Below, one piece after another: positions 35,658 to 43,712 of a DNA stretch of 64,000 bases. Below the pieces are notes generated by a model. The model ran no database searches. It was not told the DNA's origin and worked only from the letters and a program-made list of their open reading frames with translations. Made by a program: the position numbers and the translations under genes. Source of the DNA: Bog-366 sp964501985 (lineage in GTDB: Bacteria; Acidobacteriota; Terriglobia; UBA7540); NCBI GenBank assembly GCA_964501985.1, contig CAZCVY010000007.1:3374-67373 (forward strand), in the 5' to 3' direction. Positions within the stretch are counted from its first letter, which is position 1. The number at the start of each line of letters is the position of its first letter.

Positions 35658-36458
35658 TTAGGGTTTCGCGTGTTTCTTGTGGCGCATCACGTCAACCAGC
35701 GAAAGAGCCATAAACTGGGGACCATAGATCATGGCCCGCCGCCACACGGTGCGGGGCTCGTGCAGCAACCGCCAAAACCATTCCAGGCCGGCTCGACTGG
35801 CCCAACGCGGCGCGGGAACGACTTTTCCACTATGAAACTTGATCGCCGCCCCTATCGCCACGATCACCGGCGCCTTGAGGCTGTCGCGGTGCGCCACAAT
35901 CCATCGCTCTTGCTTTGGAAGGCCTAGCGCCACCCACAGGACGTCGGGGTTCGCCTGATTGATCCTGTCAATAATTTGTGCGTCTTCATCGGGAGTGAGC
36001 GGGCGGAAGGGCGGCGAGTACGTGCCGATGATTTTTACCCCGGGGTGCTTCTTGCGCAGCCGATCGCTTGCGAGCGCCAGCGTTTCGTCGGTGTCGCCGT
36101 AAAAGAAATTCGTATAACCCTTCTGGTGGGAAAGCTCACAGAACGCCGACATCAAATCCGCCCCACGAACCTGATGGGTGGGGCAAGACATCTTCTTGGC
36201 CGCAACCCGGGCAGCCCACCGCCCATCGGGAACAGAAAGGTCCGCGGTGTTCAGGATCGCGCGGAAGTCGGAATGTTTGTGGGCTTCCAACGCGCCGTGC
36301 GAGCCCGTGACGGCGATCCAGTGGGCCCGGTCGCGCTCGCGGATCCATTGCTCCATGAGGCGCAAGACGTTTTCGACGTCAACGATGTGGACGGGGGCGC
36401 CGAGAACGTCGGTGCTGGGCGGGTAGCCATCTTGTTGCGTCAGGGATTGCACTGGCAT
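35658..36458 (-). CDS. WecG/TagA/CpsF-family glycosyltransferase (GT26)
   Basis: The 266-residue enzyme belongs to GT26, which typically adds the second sugar (such as ManNAc or ManNAcA) to an undecaprenyl-PP-linked first sugar. Family signatures are the early ADLSVPDGRWAARVA (about 71-85), the long NFFYGDTDETLALASDRLRK block and VLWVALGLPKQERWI with its conserved PKQE. The upstream sugar transferase (36546-37193) is the natural partner that makes the first lipid-linked sugar. Start MPVQSLTQ lacks a good ribosome site in the few bases seen. Donor sugar not determined. Confidence 0.9.
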   Translation of the reverse strand: MPVQSLTQQDGYPPSTDVLGAPVHIVDVENVLRLMEQWIRERDRAHWIAVTGSHGALEAHKHSDFRAILNTADLSVPDGRWAARVAAKKMSCPTHQVRGADLMSAFCELSHQKGYTNFFYGDTDETLALASDRLRKKHPGVKIIGTYSPPFRPLTPDEDAQIIDRINQANPDVLWVALGLPKQERWIVAHRDSLKAPVIVAIGAAIKFHSGKVVPAPRWASRAGLEWFWRLLHEPRTVWRRAMIYGPQFMALSLVDVMRHKKHAKP

Positions 36459-36545
36459 AGCTGATTTGCACCAACCCGGCGGTGTCGGCGTGGCGGCCGT
36501 ACGCCGCCTTATGGCGAGATAAACTCGCCGCTACGACTCGAGCCC

Positions 36546-37193
36546 TCAGGCGGGCTTGGCTACCGCCTCAACGCGCTTTCGCGCGGCGCGCCGTCCACCC
36601 AACAGGCGAGGCAGTTTTGCCGATCGCTCTTCCCATTTCCCCGTAAAGGTCACCAGGAAGGAAATAAAGACCAAGCGAAGGTCGAGCCAGAAGCTCTGCC
36701 TTTTGATGTAGATAAGGTCGTAGCGGAGTTTCTGGCGGCGATGCACTTCGCTGTGCCCGTAAATCTGAGCGATTCCCGTCAGCCCCGGAGTCACAGCGTG
36801 CCGGCGGTCGAATCCGGGAATTTCCACTCGGAACTTCTTCACCAGTTCGGTCCACTCTGGTCTTGGCCCCACAAAACTCATGTCGCCGCAGAAGATGTTC
36901 CAGAGCTGCGGCAGCTCATCCATGGCGGTGGCGCGTAGAAGCTTACCCACGCGCGTGATCCTGGGATCGCGTTCTTTGGCGGGAACGACCCCCCACTTCT
37001 TATCCGAGTCCGGCACCATGGAACGGAACTTGACGCTTTGGAATTCCTTGCAATCCTTCCCCACCCGAGGTTGGCCATAGAAAATAGGGCCGCCATCCTC
37101 GATCTTAATGGCGATGGCAATCGTCGCCCAAATCGGTGAAGAAACAATCAAACCGAGGCCGGAAAGCGAAATGTCGAACAGTCTTTTCAACAT
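36546..37193 (-). CDS. Initiating sugar transferase, short form (catalytic-domain type)
   Basis: The 215-residue protein has one membrane segment (LSGLGLIVSSPIWATIAIAI) and the bacterial sugar transferase domain. It carries the catalytic signatures VKFRSM, the DE pair in AMDELPQLWNIFCGDMSFVG, and GPRPEW. It moves a sugar-1-phosphate to undecaprenyl phosphate. This is the small monotopic type (PglC/PssY-like), unlike the long enzyme at 10275-11621. Having both types suggests two polymers, or one redundant initiator. The GT26 gene just downstream would act next. Basic C-terminal tail (GRRAARKRVEAV). Confidence 0.9.
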   Translation of the reverse strand: MLKRLFDISLSGLGLIVSSPIWATIAIAIKIEDGGPIFYGQPRVGKDCKEFQSVKFRSMVPDSDKKWGVVPAKERDPRITRVGKLLRATAMDELPQLWNIFCGDMSFVGPRPEWTELVKKFRVEIPGFDRRHAVTPGLTGIAQIYGHSEVHRRQKLRYDLIYIKRQSFWLDLRLVFISFLVTFTGKWEERSAKLPRLLGGRRAARKRVEAVAKPA

Positions 37194-37336
37194 AGGTTAC
37201 AGGTCACAGGCACAACCAGTCTATAGTCTATAGTTCATAGCTGACAGTTGACAGCGTGCGGCGCCCCCGACCACGACCACGCCAAACTCAACGGTGCGGC
37301 AAACATCGAGAGTTGCGATTGCGTCATCCGCGAATA

Positions 37337-37452
37337 GACCCCTCACCCACCGCCTTGCGGTCCCCCCTCTCCCCAAGGGAGAGGGTTGGGATTTTGATTT
37401 TTATCCCTCTCCAGGGGGAGAGGGGGGACCGCAAGGCGGTGGGTGAGGGGTC
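37337..37452. repeat. Perfect 38-bp inverted repeat with 40-base centre
   Basis: Arms at 37337-37374 and 37415-37452 are exact complements (starting GACCCCTCACCCACCGCC and ending GGCGGTGGGTGAGGGGTC). The centre contains a second, shorter inverted pair GGGAGAGGG/CCCTCTCC. A related, less perfect element is near 63420-63505. The surrounding 400 bases contain no gene; short tandem phrases (TCTATAGTCTATAG) lie at its left. Confidence 0.92.
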
Positions 37453-37596
37453 CCTTTCAACCTGATCGACTTTGGAGGAACCCTGCGCCCTCGGCCTTAC
37501 AAATACCACCTGCCCGCCCACCCTGTGCTCTATAACCCTGTGCCCCGTAAACTGCCCGCTGCCCTTCCACCCCAGTCACCTCTAACCCCTCAAACC

Positions 37597-38751
37597 TTAA
37601 TTCCTCAGCCCACCCGGGAGCGTCAGCAACGCTCGAAGCGTTGCCAGCAATGCCCGGTGGTGCCAATCGAATTTCAACTTGCCGTTCAGACGAACCAGAA
37701 AATCAGAGGCATTCGCCGCATCAAAAAAGCGATCGATTTGCCCGTCGGTAAACCGGCTGGCAAGTTTCCTCGCAAAGTACCCGACCATCAGTTCGCTGCC
37801 GAAGGCTGATCGCCAGTACCGTTCGAACTCACCTAAACTTTGAGCGCTAAAGTTGTTGTTGCGAAAGGCGCGAAGCGCCACATCGGCCACCAATTCAGCG
37901 GAAAGCAAGCCGTAATAAATCCCGCCTCCCGTGGTGGTCTTAATGTGTCCGGCAGCTTCTCCGGCGGCGATAACGCGATCCGCGACGCACTTGCCGACGG
38001 CGGCCTGCGCAATCGCCTTGCGATCGATCCGGAGGGTGGAAATGTCGGTGTCGGGCGCGATTCTTCGGACCAGCTTGGCGAAATAGGGGTCAGGGTTTTG
38101 CTCCGTCATCAGCCCCACCCGCCATCGATTGTTGCCCAAGGGGATTTCCCAACCAAAGGCCCCTGGAGCGACACCTTGACCGACAAAGATGCGCGTGGCA
38201 TTGCCATGTCCGTTCGGCGGCAGCGCCATTTCCGCTTGGACGGCACGCAGGAATTGCCGGGGGTGCGCCAACCCCAAAGACTGATTGAGGGTACCATTAA
38301 CTCCGGTCGTGATGATGGCCAACTGCGCCCGGAGGCTGGTTGAGTCCGGCTCCGAAGTGCGGAATCGGATTCCCACCGAATGCTTCTCGACTTGCAGGGA
38401 ACTCACCCAGCAGCCCAGCTTGAGCTCCACTCCCGCGGCGGTGGCGCGCTCTGCCAATGCACGATTAAACTCAGCTTTATCAATGACCTGTGCGAGCGGG
38501 GCGGGCGTCCGGTGCTCCAGCTTTCTTCCCCCGGGCGAGATCGCTTGAATGCATCGAATGTCGGACAAAATCGGCTGAGTGGGGAGATCGAACCGGGCAA
38601 AAGCCTCGTCGCCCACCACACCCGAGCAGATGGCCTTCTCGCCAACCCGGCTTTGAGCCTCAAACAGAGCGACGTCCAGTCCCGCTTTCGCCAACAGAAA
38701 TGCGGCGTGAATGCCTGCCGGACCTGCTCCGATCACGACCACGTCTTTCAA
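37597..38751 (-). CDS. Geranylgeranyl-reductase-family FAD oxidoreductase
   Basis: The 384-residue flavoprotein has DVVVIGAGPAGIHAAFLLAK at the N-terminus. Further motifs are EAQSRVGEKAICSGVVGD, with the conserved Cys of the geranylgeranyl reductase group, and AAGEAAGHIKTTTGGGIYYG near residue 270, the family's second FAD block. Such enzymes saturate isoprenoid chains, for example of quinones or membrane lipids. In a polysaccharide locus the reduction of a polyprenyl carrier is conceivable but not shown. It lies 63 bases after rmlC on the same strand, so it may be co-transcribed with the rhamnose genes. Confidence 0.85.
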   Translation of the reverse strand: MKDVVVIGAGPAGIHAAFLLAKAGLDVALFEAQSRVGEKAICSGVVGDEAFARFDLPTQPILSDIRCIQAISPGGRKLEHRTPAPLAQVIDKAEFNRALAERATAAGVELKLGCWVSSLQVEKHSVGIRFRTSEPDSTSLRAQLAIITTGVNGTLNQSLGLAHPRQFLRAVQAEMALPPNGHGNATRIFVGQGVAPGAFGWEIPLGNNRWRVGLMTEQNPDPYFAKLVRRIAPDTDISTLRIDRKAIAQAAVGKCVADRVIAAGEAAGHIKTTTGGGIYYGLLSAELVADVALRAFRNNNFSAQSLGEFERYWRSAFGSELMVGYFARKLASRFTDGQIDRFFDAANASDFLVRLNGKLKFDWHHRALLATLRALLTLPGGLRN

Positions 38752-38814
38752 ACTGCCTCCGTAACGCCGCCACCTTGGCGGCTCCTGTGCCGACTGGAAG
38801 CCGGCGCTACGCCG

Positions 38815-39402
38815 TCACTTTGGACGGGTCACCCAATCATAATTTATTCCCGGATCGTCAAAGGGAATCCGTCCCTCATCGCTCGGATTATAGGTCCTGT
38901 CCATGGCGTACACCAGCAAACTTGATTCGGGTCCCACCACCTTGTAGCCATGGCCAACTCCCGGGGGGATGCGCAATTTCCAGGGCCGCATCGCGCCCAC
39001 GAAAACGGTGTTCAGCCGCCCGCAAGTTGACGAAGACTCCCGAAGATCATACAAGATGACCTGCAACATGCCGTTAATCGGAGCCCAAAGGTCGGTCTGC
39101 TCGAAGTGGTAATGGATCGCCTTGATGACACCCGGATACGATACGGTGAAGGAAACCTGGATTCGGCTCCTCGTTGCTGGGGCGAAATCCCTTGCTATCC
39201 CCGGTTCCCCGAACCGAAAAAGCTCCGCAAACGACCCGCGATCATCGGGAAACTGAACAATCGGTTCGATCTCGATCCCCTCGATCAAGTGCGGCGACTG
39301 GGGGTTGGTAATGATATGCCCACAACTTTGCTGGGCCTGACTCTTAACCACCAGGCGAGTGCCGTCACGCTCCGCCACTAACCGGAAATTGTGCGCTTTC
39401 AT
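38815..39402 (-). CDS. rmlC: dTDP-4-dehydrorhamnose 3,5-epimerase family protein
   Basis: The 195-residue cupin performs, by context, the third step of dTDP-L-rhamnose synthesis. It has RGSFAELFR, then YPGVIKAIHYHFEQTDLW (catalytic His in the IHY motif), RIPPGVGHGYKVVG and FDDPGINYDW. It departs from standard RmlC: the usual QGKLV after the His is QTDLW, and the N-terminus is extended by about 30 residues. It may therefore be a variant epimerase with different specificity. Its ATG overlaps the rmlD stop by 4 bases (ATGA). Confidence 0.85.
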   Translation of the reverse strand: MKAHNFRLVAERDGTRLVVKSQAQQSCGHIITNPQSPHLIEGIEIEPIVQFPDDRGSFAELFRFGEPGIARDFAPATRSRIQVSFTVSYPGVIKAIHYHFEQTDLWAPINGMLQVILYDLRESSSTCGRLNTVFVGAMRPWKLRIPPGVGHGYKVVGPESSLLVYAMDRTYNPSDEGRIPFDDPGINYDWVTRPK

Positions 39403-40313
39403 GATGATGTGACCTCTCGCTCGACGGGCGCCTTCGCGGGCGCGGGTTCGAGCGGCCCGAATTCGCCGCCGGGCCAGCCTTCCTCAAGATACTGCGCCAA
39501 GCCCTGCCTCCAATGTGGAAGCGCTTCCAGCTTGCACTCTGCCAAGCGCCGGTTTTCCAAAACAGAAAACGCCGGCCGGGGCGCTAAACGTCCTGCTTCC
39601 CGCGTGCAAATCGGGTGGACGCGAACTTGCGGATGACCTCCCGACTGCACGATGGCTTGAGCGAATTCGAACCAACTACAGTTCCCCGATCCGGTCACGT
39701 GGAAGACTCCGTAGACTTGTGCGGCCATCAGTTCTCGGAGCTTTGCGGCCAGGTGGCGGGTATAGGTGGGTGAGCCGCGTTGGTCAGAAACCACGCGCAG
39801 GTCGCCGCGCTCCCTCGCCGCTTTCAGAATGGTGGACACAAAGTTCTTGCCGCGTGGCCCGTAAAGCCAGGAAGACCGGACAATGAGGTGCCGCGCGACA
39901 AGCGCCTGAACGTGCCTCTCCGCTCGCAACTTCGTGAGCCCGTACGCACTCAGGGGGTTGGGAGCGTCATCTTCCCGGCAGGGCCGATCTCCCCGGCCAT
40001 CAAACACATAGTCGGTGCTGACGTGAAGCATCGCGGCTCCGGCTTCAGCACACGCTCGCGCCACATTCCGCGTCCCCTGGGAATTCACCCGCTCAGCCAT
40101 CGCCGGATTGGCCTCGCAGCCGTCAACGTCGGTATAGGCGGCGAGATGGAAAACAAATTCCGGCCGCAGATCGCGAAAGGCGCGCGCGACGGCGGATTCC
40201 TGACCGATGTCAAAATCCTTCAGGTCGACCCCGTAGACCTGGTGTTCCGGCTCAAGGCGCGGGAGCAGCACCGATCCCAGCATTCCCAGCGCACCGGTAA
40301 CGAGAACGCGCAC
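39399..40313 (-). CDS. rmlD: dTDP-4-dehydrorhamnose reductase
   Basis: The 304-residue SDR enzyme reduces dTDP-4-keto-L-rhamnose to dTDP-L-rhamnose in the last step. It has VLVTGALGMLGSVLLPRLE, FHLAAYTDVDGCEANPA, HVSTDYVFDGRGDRPC and the catalytic YGLTKLRAE (YxxxK). The start is a GTG whose G is shared with the TAG stop of rmlB, and its own stop overlaps rmlC; the three genes are thus tightly coupled. The frame is open further upstream, but that part is antisense to nothing useful and overlaps rmlB. The C-terminal tail (PLEPAPAKAPVERE) is longer than usual. Confidence 0.93.
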   Translation of the reverse strand: MRVLVTGALGMLGSVLLPRLEPEHQVYGVDLKDFDIGQESAVARAFRDLRPEFVFHLAAYTDVDGCEANPAMAERVNSQGTRNVARACAEAGAAMLHVSTDYVFDGRGDRPCREDDAPNPLSAYGLTKLRAERHVQALVARHLIVRSSWLYGPRGKNFVSTILKAARERGDLRVVSDQRGSPTYTRHLAAKLRELMAAQVYGVFHVTGSGNCSWFEFAQAIVQSGGHPQVRVHPICTREAGRLAPRPAFSVLENRRLAECKLEALPHWRQGLAQYLEEGWPGGEFGPLEPAPAKAPVEREVTSS

Positions 40314-41365
40314 TAGGCCTTTCCTCCCTGGTCGAGAACCTTGGCCAGCGTCGCCTCCCGGCGATCGTAGTGCCTGCGGTAATACGCCCGGTAACCTCGC
40401 GCGACAACGTGCCGCACCCAGCCGGAGTTGGCCGAGTACCACTCGACCGTCTGCTTTAATCCATCTTCCAGAGTCGTTTGCGGCCGCCAGGATAGCTCGC
40501 GGTTGGCCTTCTCGGTGTCCAAGGCGTACCGGCGATCGTGGCCCGGTCGGTCCTGGACAAAGGTCAGCAGGGATTCCGGCTTGCCCACCAGTCGCAAGAT
40601 TCGCCGGACGATCTCCAGGTTGGACCATTCGTTACCGGCGCCTAAGTTGTAAATTTCACCTTCGCGGCCCTTGCGCAAAACGGCGTCCAACCCCGCGCAA
40701 TGATCCTTAACCCAAATCCAGTCACGTACTTGCATTCCGTCACCGTAAACGGGAATGCTCTCCCCCTTCAGGGCGCGCGTCAGCATCAGGGGAATAAATT
40801 TTTCCGGGTACTGGTAAGGCCCATAGTTGTTGGTACATCGCGTAATAATAACCGGGAATCGAAAAGTGCGAAAGTGGGCTCGCGCGAGAAGGTCTGCTCC
40901 CGCCTTGCTGGCCGCATAAGGGCTATTGGGCGCCAGGGGGGATTCCTCGCTGAACTTCTCGCCGGAGGGAGCGCTGCCGTAAACCTCATCCGTGCTGACC
41001 AGGACAAAACGCCTGATTCCGGCCTCGCGGGCGCAATCCAGCAGGCACTGCGTTCCCAAGACGTTGGTCTTGACGAAGGCCGAGCCGTCAAGAATGCTGC
41101 GATCCACGTGCGTTTCGGCGGCAAAGTGAACGATCGCGTCGAATCCGCCATCGCTAACAATTCCCTGAACTTTCCGGCGATCACAGATGTCGCCGCGAAC
41201 AAAGGAATAGCGCTCATCGTTTTCCACATCGCGCAGGGTCTGGAGGTTGCCGGAATACGTCAATTTGTCCAAATTCAGGATCGAATCCTCGGGCTGTCGG
41301 GCCAGAATGTAGCGAATGAAACTTGAACCGATAAACCCCGCACCACCAGTGACCAAGAGCTTCAT
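40313..41365 (-). CDS. rmlB: dTDP-glucose 4,6-dehydratase
   Basis: The 350-residue SDR enzyme turns dTDP-glucose into dTDP-4-keto-6-deoxyglucose. Motifs are LLVTGGAGFIGSSFIRYIL (NAD binding), VHFAAETHVDRSI, STDEVYGS with the catalytic Asp-Glu, YAASKAG (YxxxK) and RCTNNYGPYQYPEKFIPLM. All are those of RmlB. It stands between rmlA and rmlD in the order A-B-D-C along the transcript. The last residues extend about 20 beyond the usual end (RHYDRREATLAKV). Confidence 0.96.
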   Translation of the reverse strand: MKLLVTGGAGFIGSSFIRYILARQPEDSILNLDKLTYSGNLQTLRDVENDERYSFVRGDICDRRKVQGIVSDGGFDAIVHFAAETHVDRSILDGSAFVKTNVLGTQCLLDCAREAGIRRFVLVSTDEVYGSAPSGEKFSEESPLAPNSPYAASKAGADLLARAHFRTFRFPVIITRCTNNYGPYQYPEKFIPLMLTRALKGESIPVYGDGMQVRDWIWVKDHCAGLDAVLRKGREGEIYNLGAGNEWSNLEIVRRILRLVGKPESLLTFVQDRPGHDRRYALDTEKANRELSWRPQTTLEDGLKQTVEWYSANSGWVRHVVARGYRAYYRRHYDRREATLAKVLDQGGKA

Positions 41366-41471
41366 TTCGGACCCTTTTTGTCTGCAATCCTCTTTGCGCC
41401 TTACCCCGGAGTGGCAGGGCTTTGCGGAATATTCACAATGCTCCTAGGCGGTCTAATCCCGCCTCCGCAAT

Positions 41472-42197
41472 TCATTTTTTCGCCAAAGACTCCGCCACAA
41501 GATTCGTCGCCAAACGCAGAGACTCAAAAGTTCCGGCGTCGGTCCACCAGCCTTCCAAAACGCTGTACGTCAACGTACCTTCCTGCAAGTAGGCGTTGTT
41601 CACATCCGTGATCTCGAGTTCGCCTCGGCTGGAAGGCTTAAGCCGATTGACCTTTTCGAATACCGAAGAGTCGTAGAAATAAACACCCGTGACCGCGAAT
41701 TGACTTGCCGGATGAGCAGGCTTTTCTTCAATGCGAACAATCCGGTCGCCATCTAGAACCGGAACGCCAAACCGCTCCGGATTTGTAACGCCCTTGAGGA
41801 GCACGTGAGCGCCTCGTGGTTGATGTTCAAAGTTGTGTGTAGCCTGCTTGATGCTGCCTTCCAAAATGTTGTCACCCAACACGACGCAAATCTTTTCGCC
41901 TTCCGCGAAGTCCTCGGCCAGCCGCAGCGCATCGGCGATGCCACCCTCACCTTCCTGGTAGGCGTAATTCAACCGCTTCAGGCCAAAGTCCTTCCCGTTG
42001 GCCAGCAAGCGCAGGAAGTCCCCCGCGTTGCGGCCGCCCGTGACGATGAGTATCTGCTGGATCCCCGCACTCACCAAGGTCCGAAGGGGATAATAAATCA
42101 TCGGCTCATTGTAAACGGGGAGCAGGTGCTTATTGGTGACCTTGGTCAATGGAAACAGCCGGGAGCCCGTCCCCCCGGCCAGGATTATGCCTTTCAA
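41472..42197 (-). CDS. rmlA: Glucose-1-phosphate thymidylyltransferase, short form
   Basis: The 241-residue nucleotidyltransferase makes dTDP-glucose from dTTP and glucose-1-phosphate. It has MKGIILAGGTGSRLFPLTKV, MIYYPLRTLVSAGI, VVLGDNILEGS and RIEEKPAHPASQFAVTGVYF. It lacks the C-terminal 50 or so residues of the classical RmlA (about 290), which form part of an allosteric site, and so belongs to the short group seen in several phyla. Feedback control by dTDP-rhamnose may therefore differ. 106 bases separate it from rmlB. Confidence 0.9.
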   Translation of the reverse strand: MKGIILAGGTGSRLFPLTKVTNKHLLPVYNEPMIYYPLRTLVSAGIQQILIVTGGRNAGDFLRLLANGKDFGLKRLNYAYQEGEGGIADALRLAEDFAEGEKICVVLGDNILEGSIKQATHNFEHQPRGAHVLLKGVTNPERFGVPVLDGDRIVRIEEKPAHPASQFAVTGVYFYDSSVFEKVNRLKPSSRGELEITDVNNAYLQEGTLTYSVLEGWWTDAGTFESLRLATNLVAESLAKK

Positions 42198-42314
42198 ATT
42201 GCCTCCCGCAATGCCCTGATCATGTCTGCCTCGCGCCGTCGCCGTCTATTGCTTGTGCTCCACTCATCTGCACTCACGAAAGCCGTCCGTAGGCGTTGTT
42301 ACCACTCTTGGCCG

Positions 42315-43712
42315 CTAGTTGATGAACTCGCTAGTTCGGTCCGCGCTGGCCTCCCAAACTATCTTGCGGGGACTTCCCTGAGCCGGGCGCGCGTGCGTGG
42401 CTATCGCCAGGCACACGACAAACCACGCAGCATTGGCGGGGACACGCAGGTTGAAATCGACGAAACTATGGAAGAACATTCCCACGGCGCCCACTGCAGC
42501 GCCGATCTGAATCCAACCCCAACCATGGTGAAGTCGTCTGCCGATTTGTTCAAACGCGACGTGAACGAAGATCGCCAGTGATACGAGCATGATCACCACT
42601 CCCGGTAGTCCAGTTTCCGCGGCAGCTTCGAGAACATCATCATGCGCATGCGTCCAGTAACGGTCCATGGGGGATGTCAGGTAATTGGGGAAAACTGACT
42701 CAAAACACCCCACGCCCACGCCGATCCACGGGTTGGCCCGAGCCATGCGCAACGTGTCGACACCGACCAGGTACCGGTCGCCGAGCTTCACTTCTAACGA
42801 CCCACGAGTTTCGAAAATTGAAAGTGCGCGGGTCCCCACACGCCCTGTACTGACCATCCAGGAGAATACGACTGCGGAAATCAACACAACGCCGCCCAAC
42901 ATCGCGAACAAAGCCGGCGAGGTGCCGCGAGGCCGCTTCCAGATCATGATGGCAGCCCAAACCACTCCCTCTATCAAAAGCACGATCGTGGCCCCTCTCG
43001 ATCCGCTAATCCAGATGGAAGTTACGACAAGCCCGATCCCGCACCAAGCGAAGAAAAGTATGGGAGGACTCCACGACCTCGAAAGGATATACGCGGCGGA
43101 AATAGGGAGAAGCATTTCCATCAGGCCGGCATAATTATTGTGGTTCACATAGGGTCCGAAAGCCGCTCCCGTCACGTGAAAGGTCCCGTAAATTACGCGG
43201 AGGTCCCCCCCCCAATACAATTGGACCAAGCCCTCGATGCACATGGCGAGCGCCAAGAGGTAAGCGATCAACCCGAGCCCTTCCAGTGCCCGGCCGTTTT
43301 CGCGCTGGGCGTTTAGAAGCTGACCCGCCAGAAAGAAGAAAACAAAATTGGTTACAATCTTCAGGACCGCCTCACGCGTTGCCACATGGTCAACGCTCAG
43401 ACGCGCCTCCAACTGCAGGACAGCCACGACGAGAAATGCCAGGAAGGGCCAATAAAGGGGGGACCAGCTAATCTTGAGAACGCCGCGTTGGGCGCAACCA
43501 AGTGCCCATACGACCAATATGAGCAACGACAAAACCATCAGGGTGCCCCATGCCCATGACTGTACGGCCCCGAAAGCCCACGGCGCCGCGCAAATCGTGG
43601 CGATAAGAAGAACTCGAGCGATGGCATGAAACGGCGATGAGAGCCAGCCACCCGTCCGCGAGGAGGATTCGCGGAGGCGAGCGGGCGACCTCGACAAGGT
43701 GGGAATTGTCAC
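42315..43712 (-). CDS. wzy: O-antigen ligase / Wzy-type polymerase
   Basis: The 465-residue membrane protein has ten or more hydrophobic helices and the Wzy_C/WaaL motifs: VNHNNYAGLMEMLLPI and YWTHAHDDVLEAAAETGLPG. These mark the family that joins lipid-linked repeat units or ligates polymer. Polymerase is preferred because wzc, wza and wzx are in the same locus. The start is a GTG (VTIPTLSRSP) in a 4-base GTGA overlap with the upstream TPR gene, so a longer upstream frame was rejected. Downstream follow 117 non-coding bases and then rmlA. Confidence 0.87.
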   Translation of the reverse strand: MTIPTLSRSPARLRESSSRTGGWLSSPFHAIARVLLIATICAAPWAFGAVQSWAWGTLMVLSLLILVVWALGCAQRGVLKISWSPLYWPFLAFLVVAVLQLEARLSVDHVATREAVLKIVTNFVFFFLAGQLLNAQRENGRALEGLGLIAYLLALAMCIEGLVQLYWGGDLRVIYGTFHVTGAAFGPYVNHNNYAGLMEMLLPISAAYILSRSWSPPILFFAWCGIGLVVTSIWISGSRGATIVLLIEGVVWAAIMIWKRPRGTSPALFAMLGGVVLISAVVFSWMVSTGRVGTRALSIFETRGSLEVKLGDRYLVGVDTLRMARANPWIGVGVGCFESVFPNYLTSPMDRYWTHAHDDVLEAAAETGLPGVVIMLVSLAIFVHVAFEQIGRRLHHGWGWIQIGAAVGAVGMFFHSFVDFNLRVPANAAWFVVCLAIATHARPAQGSPRKIVWEASADRTSEFIN

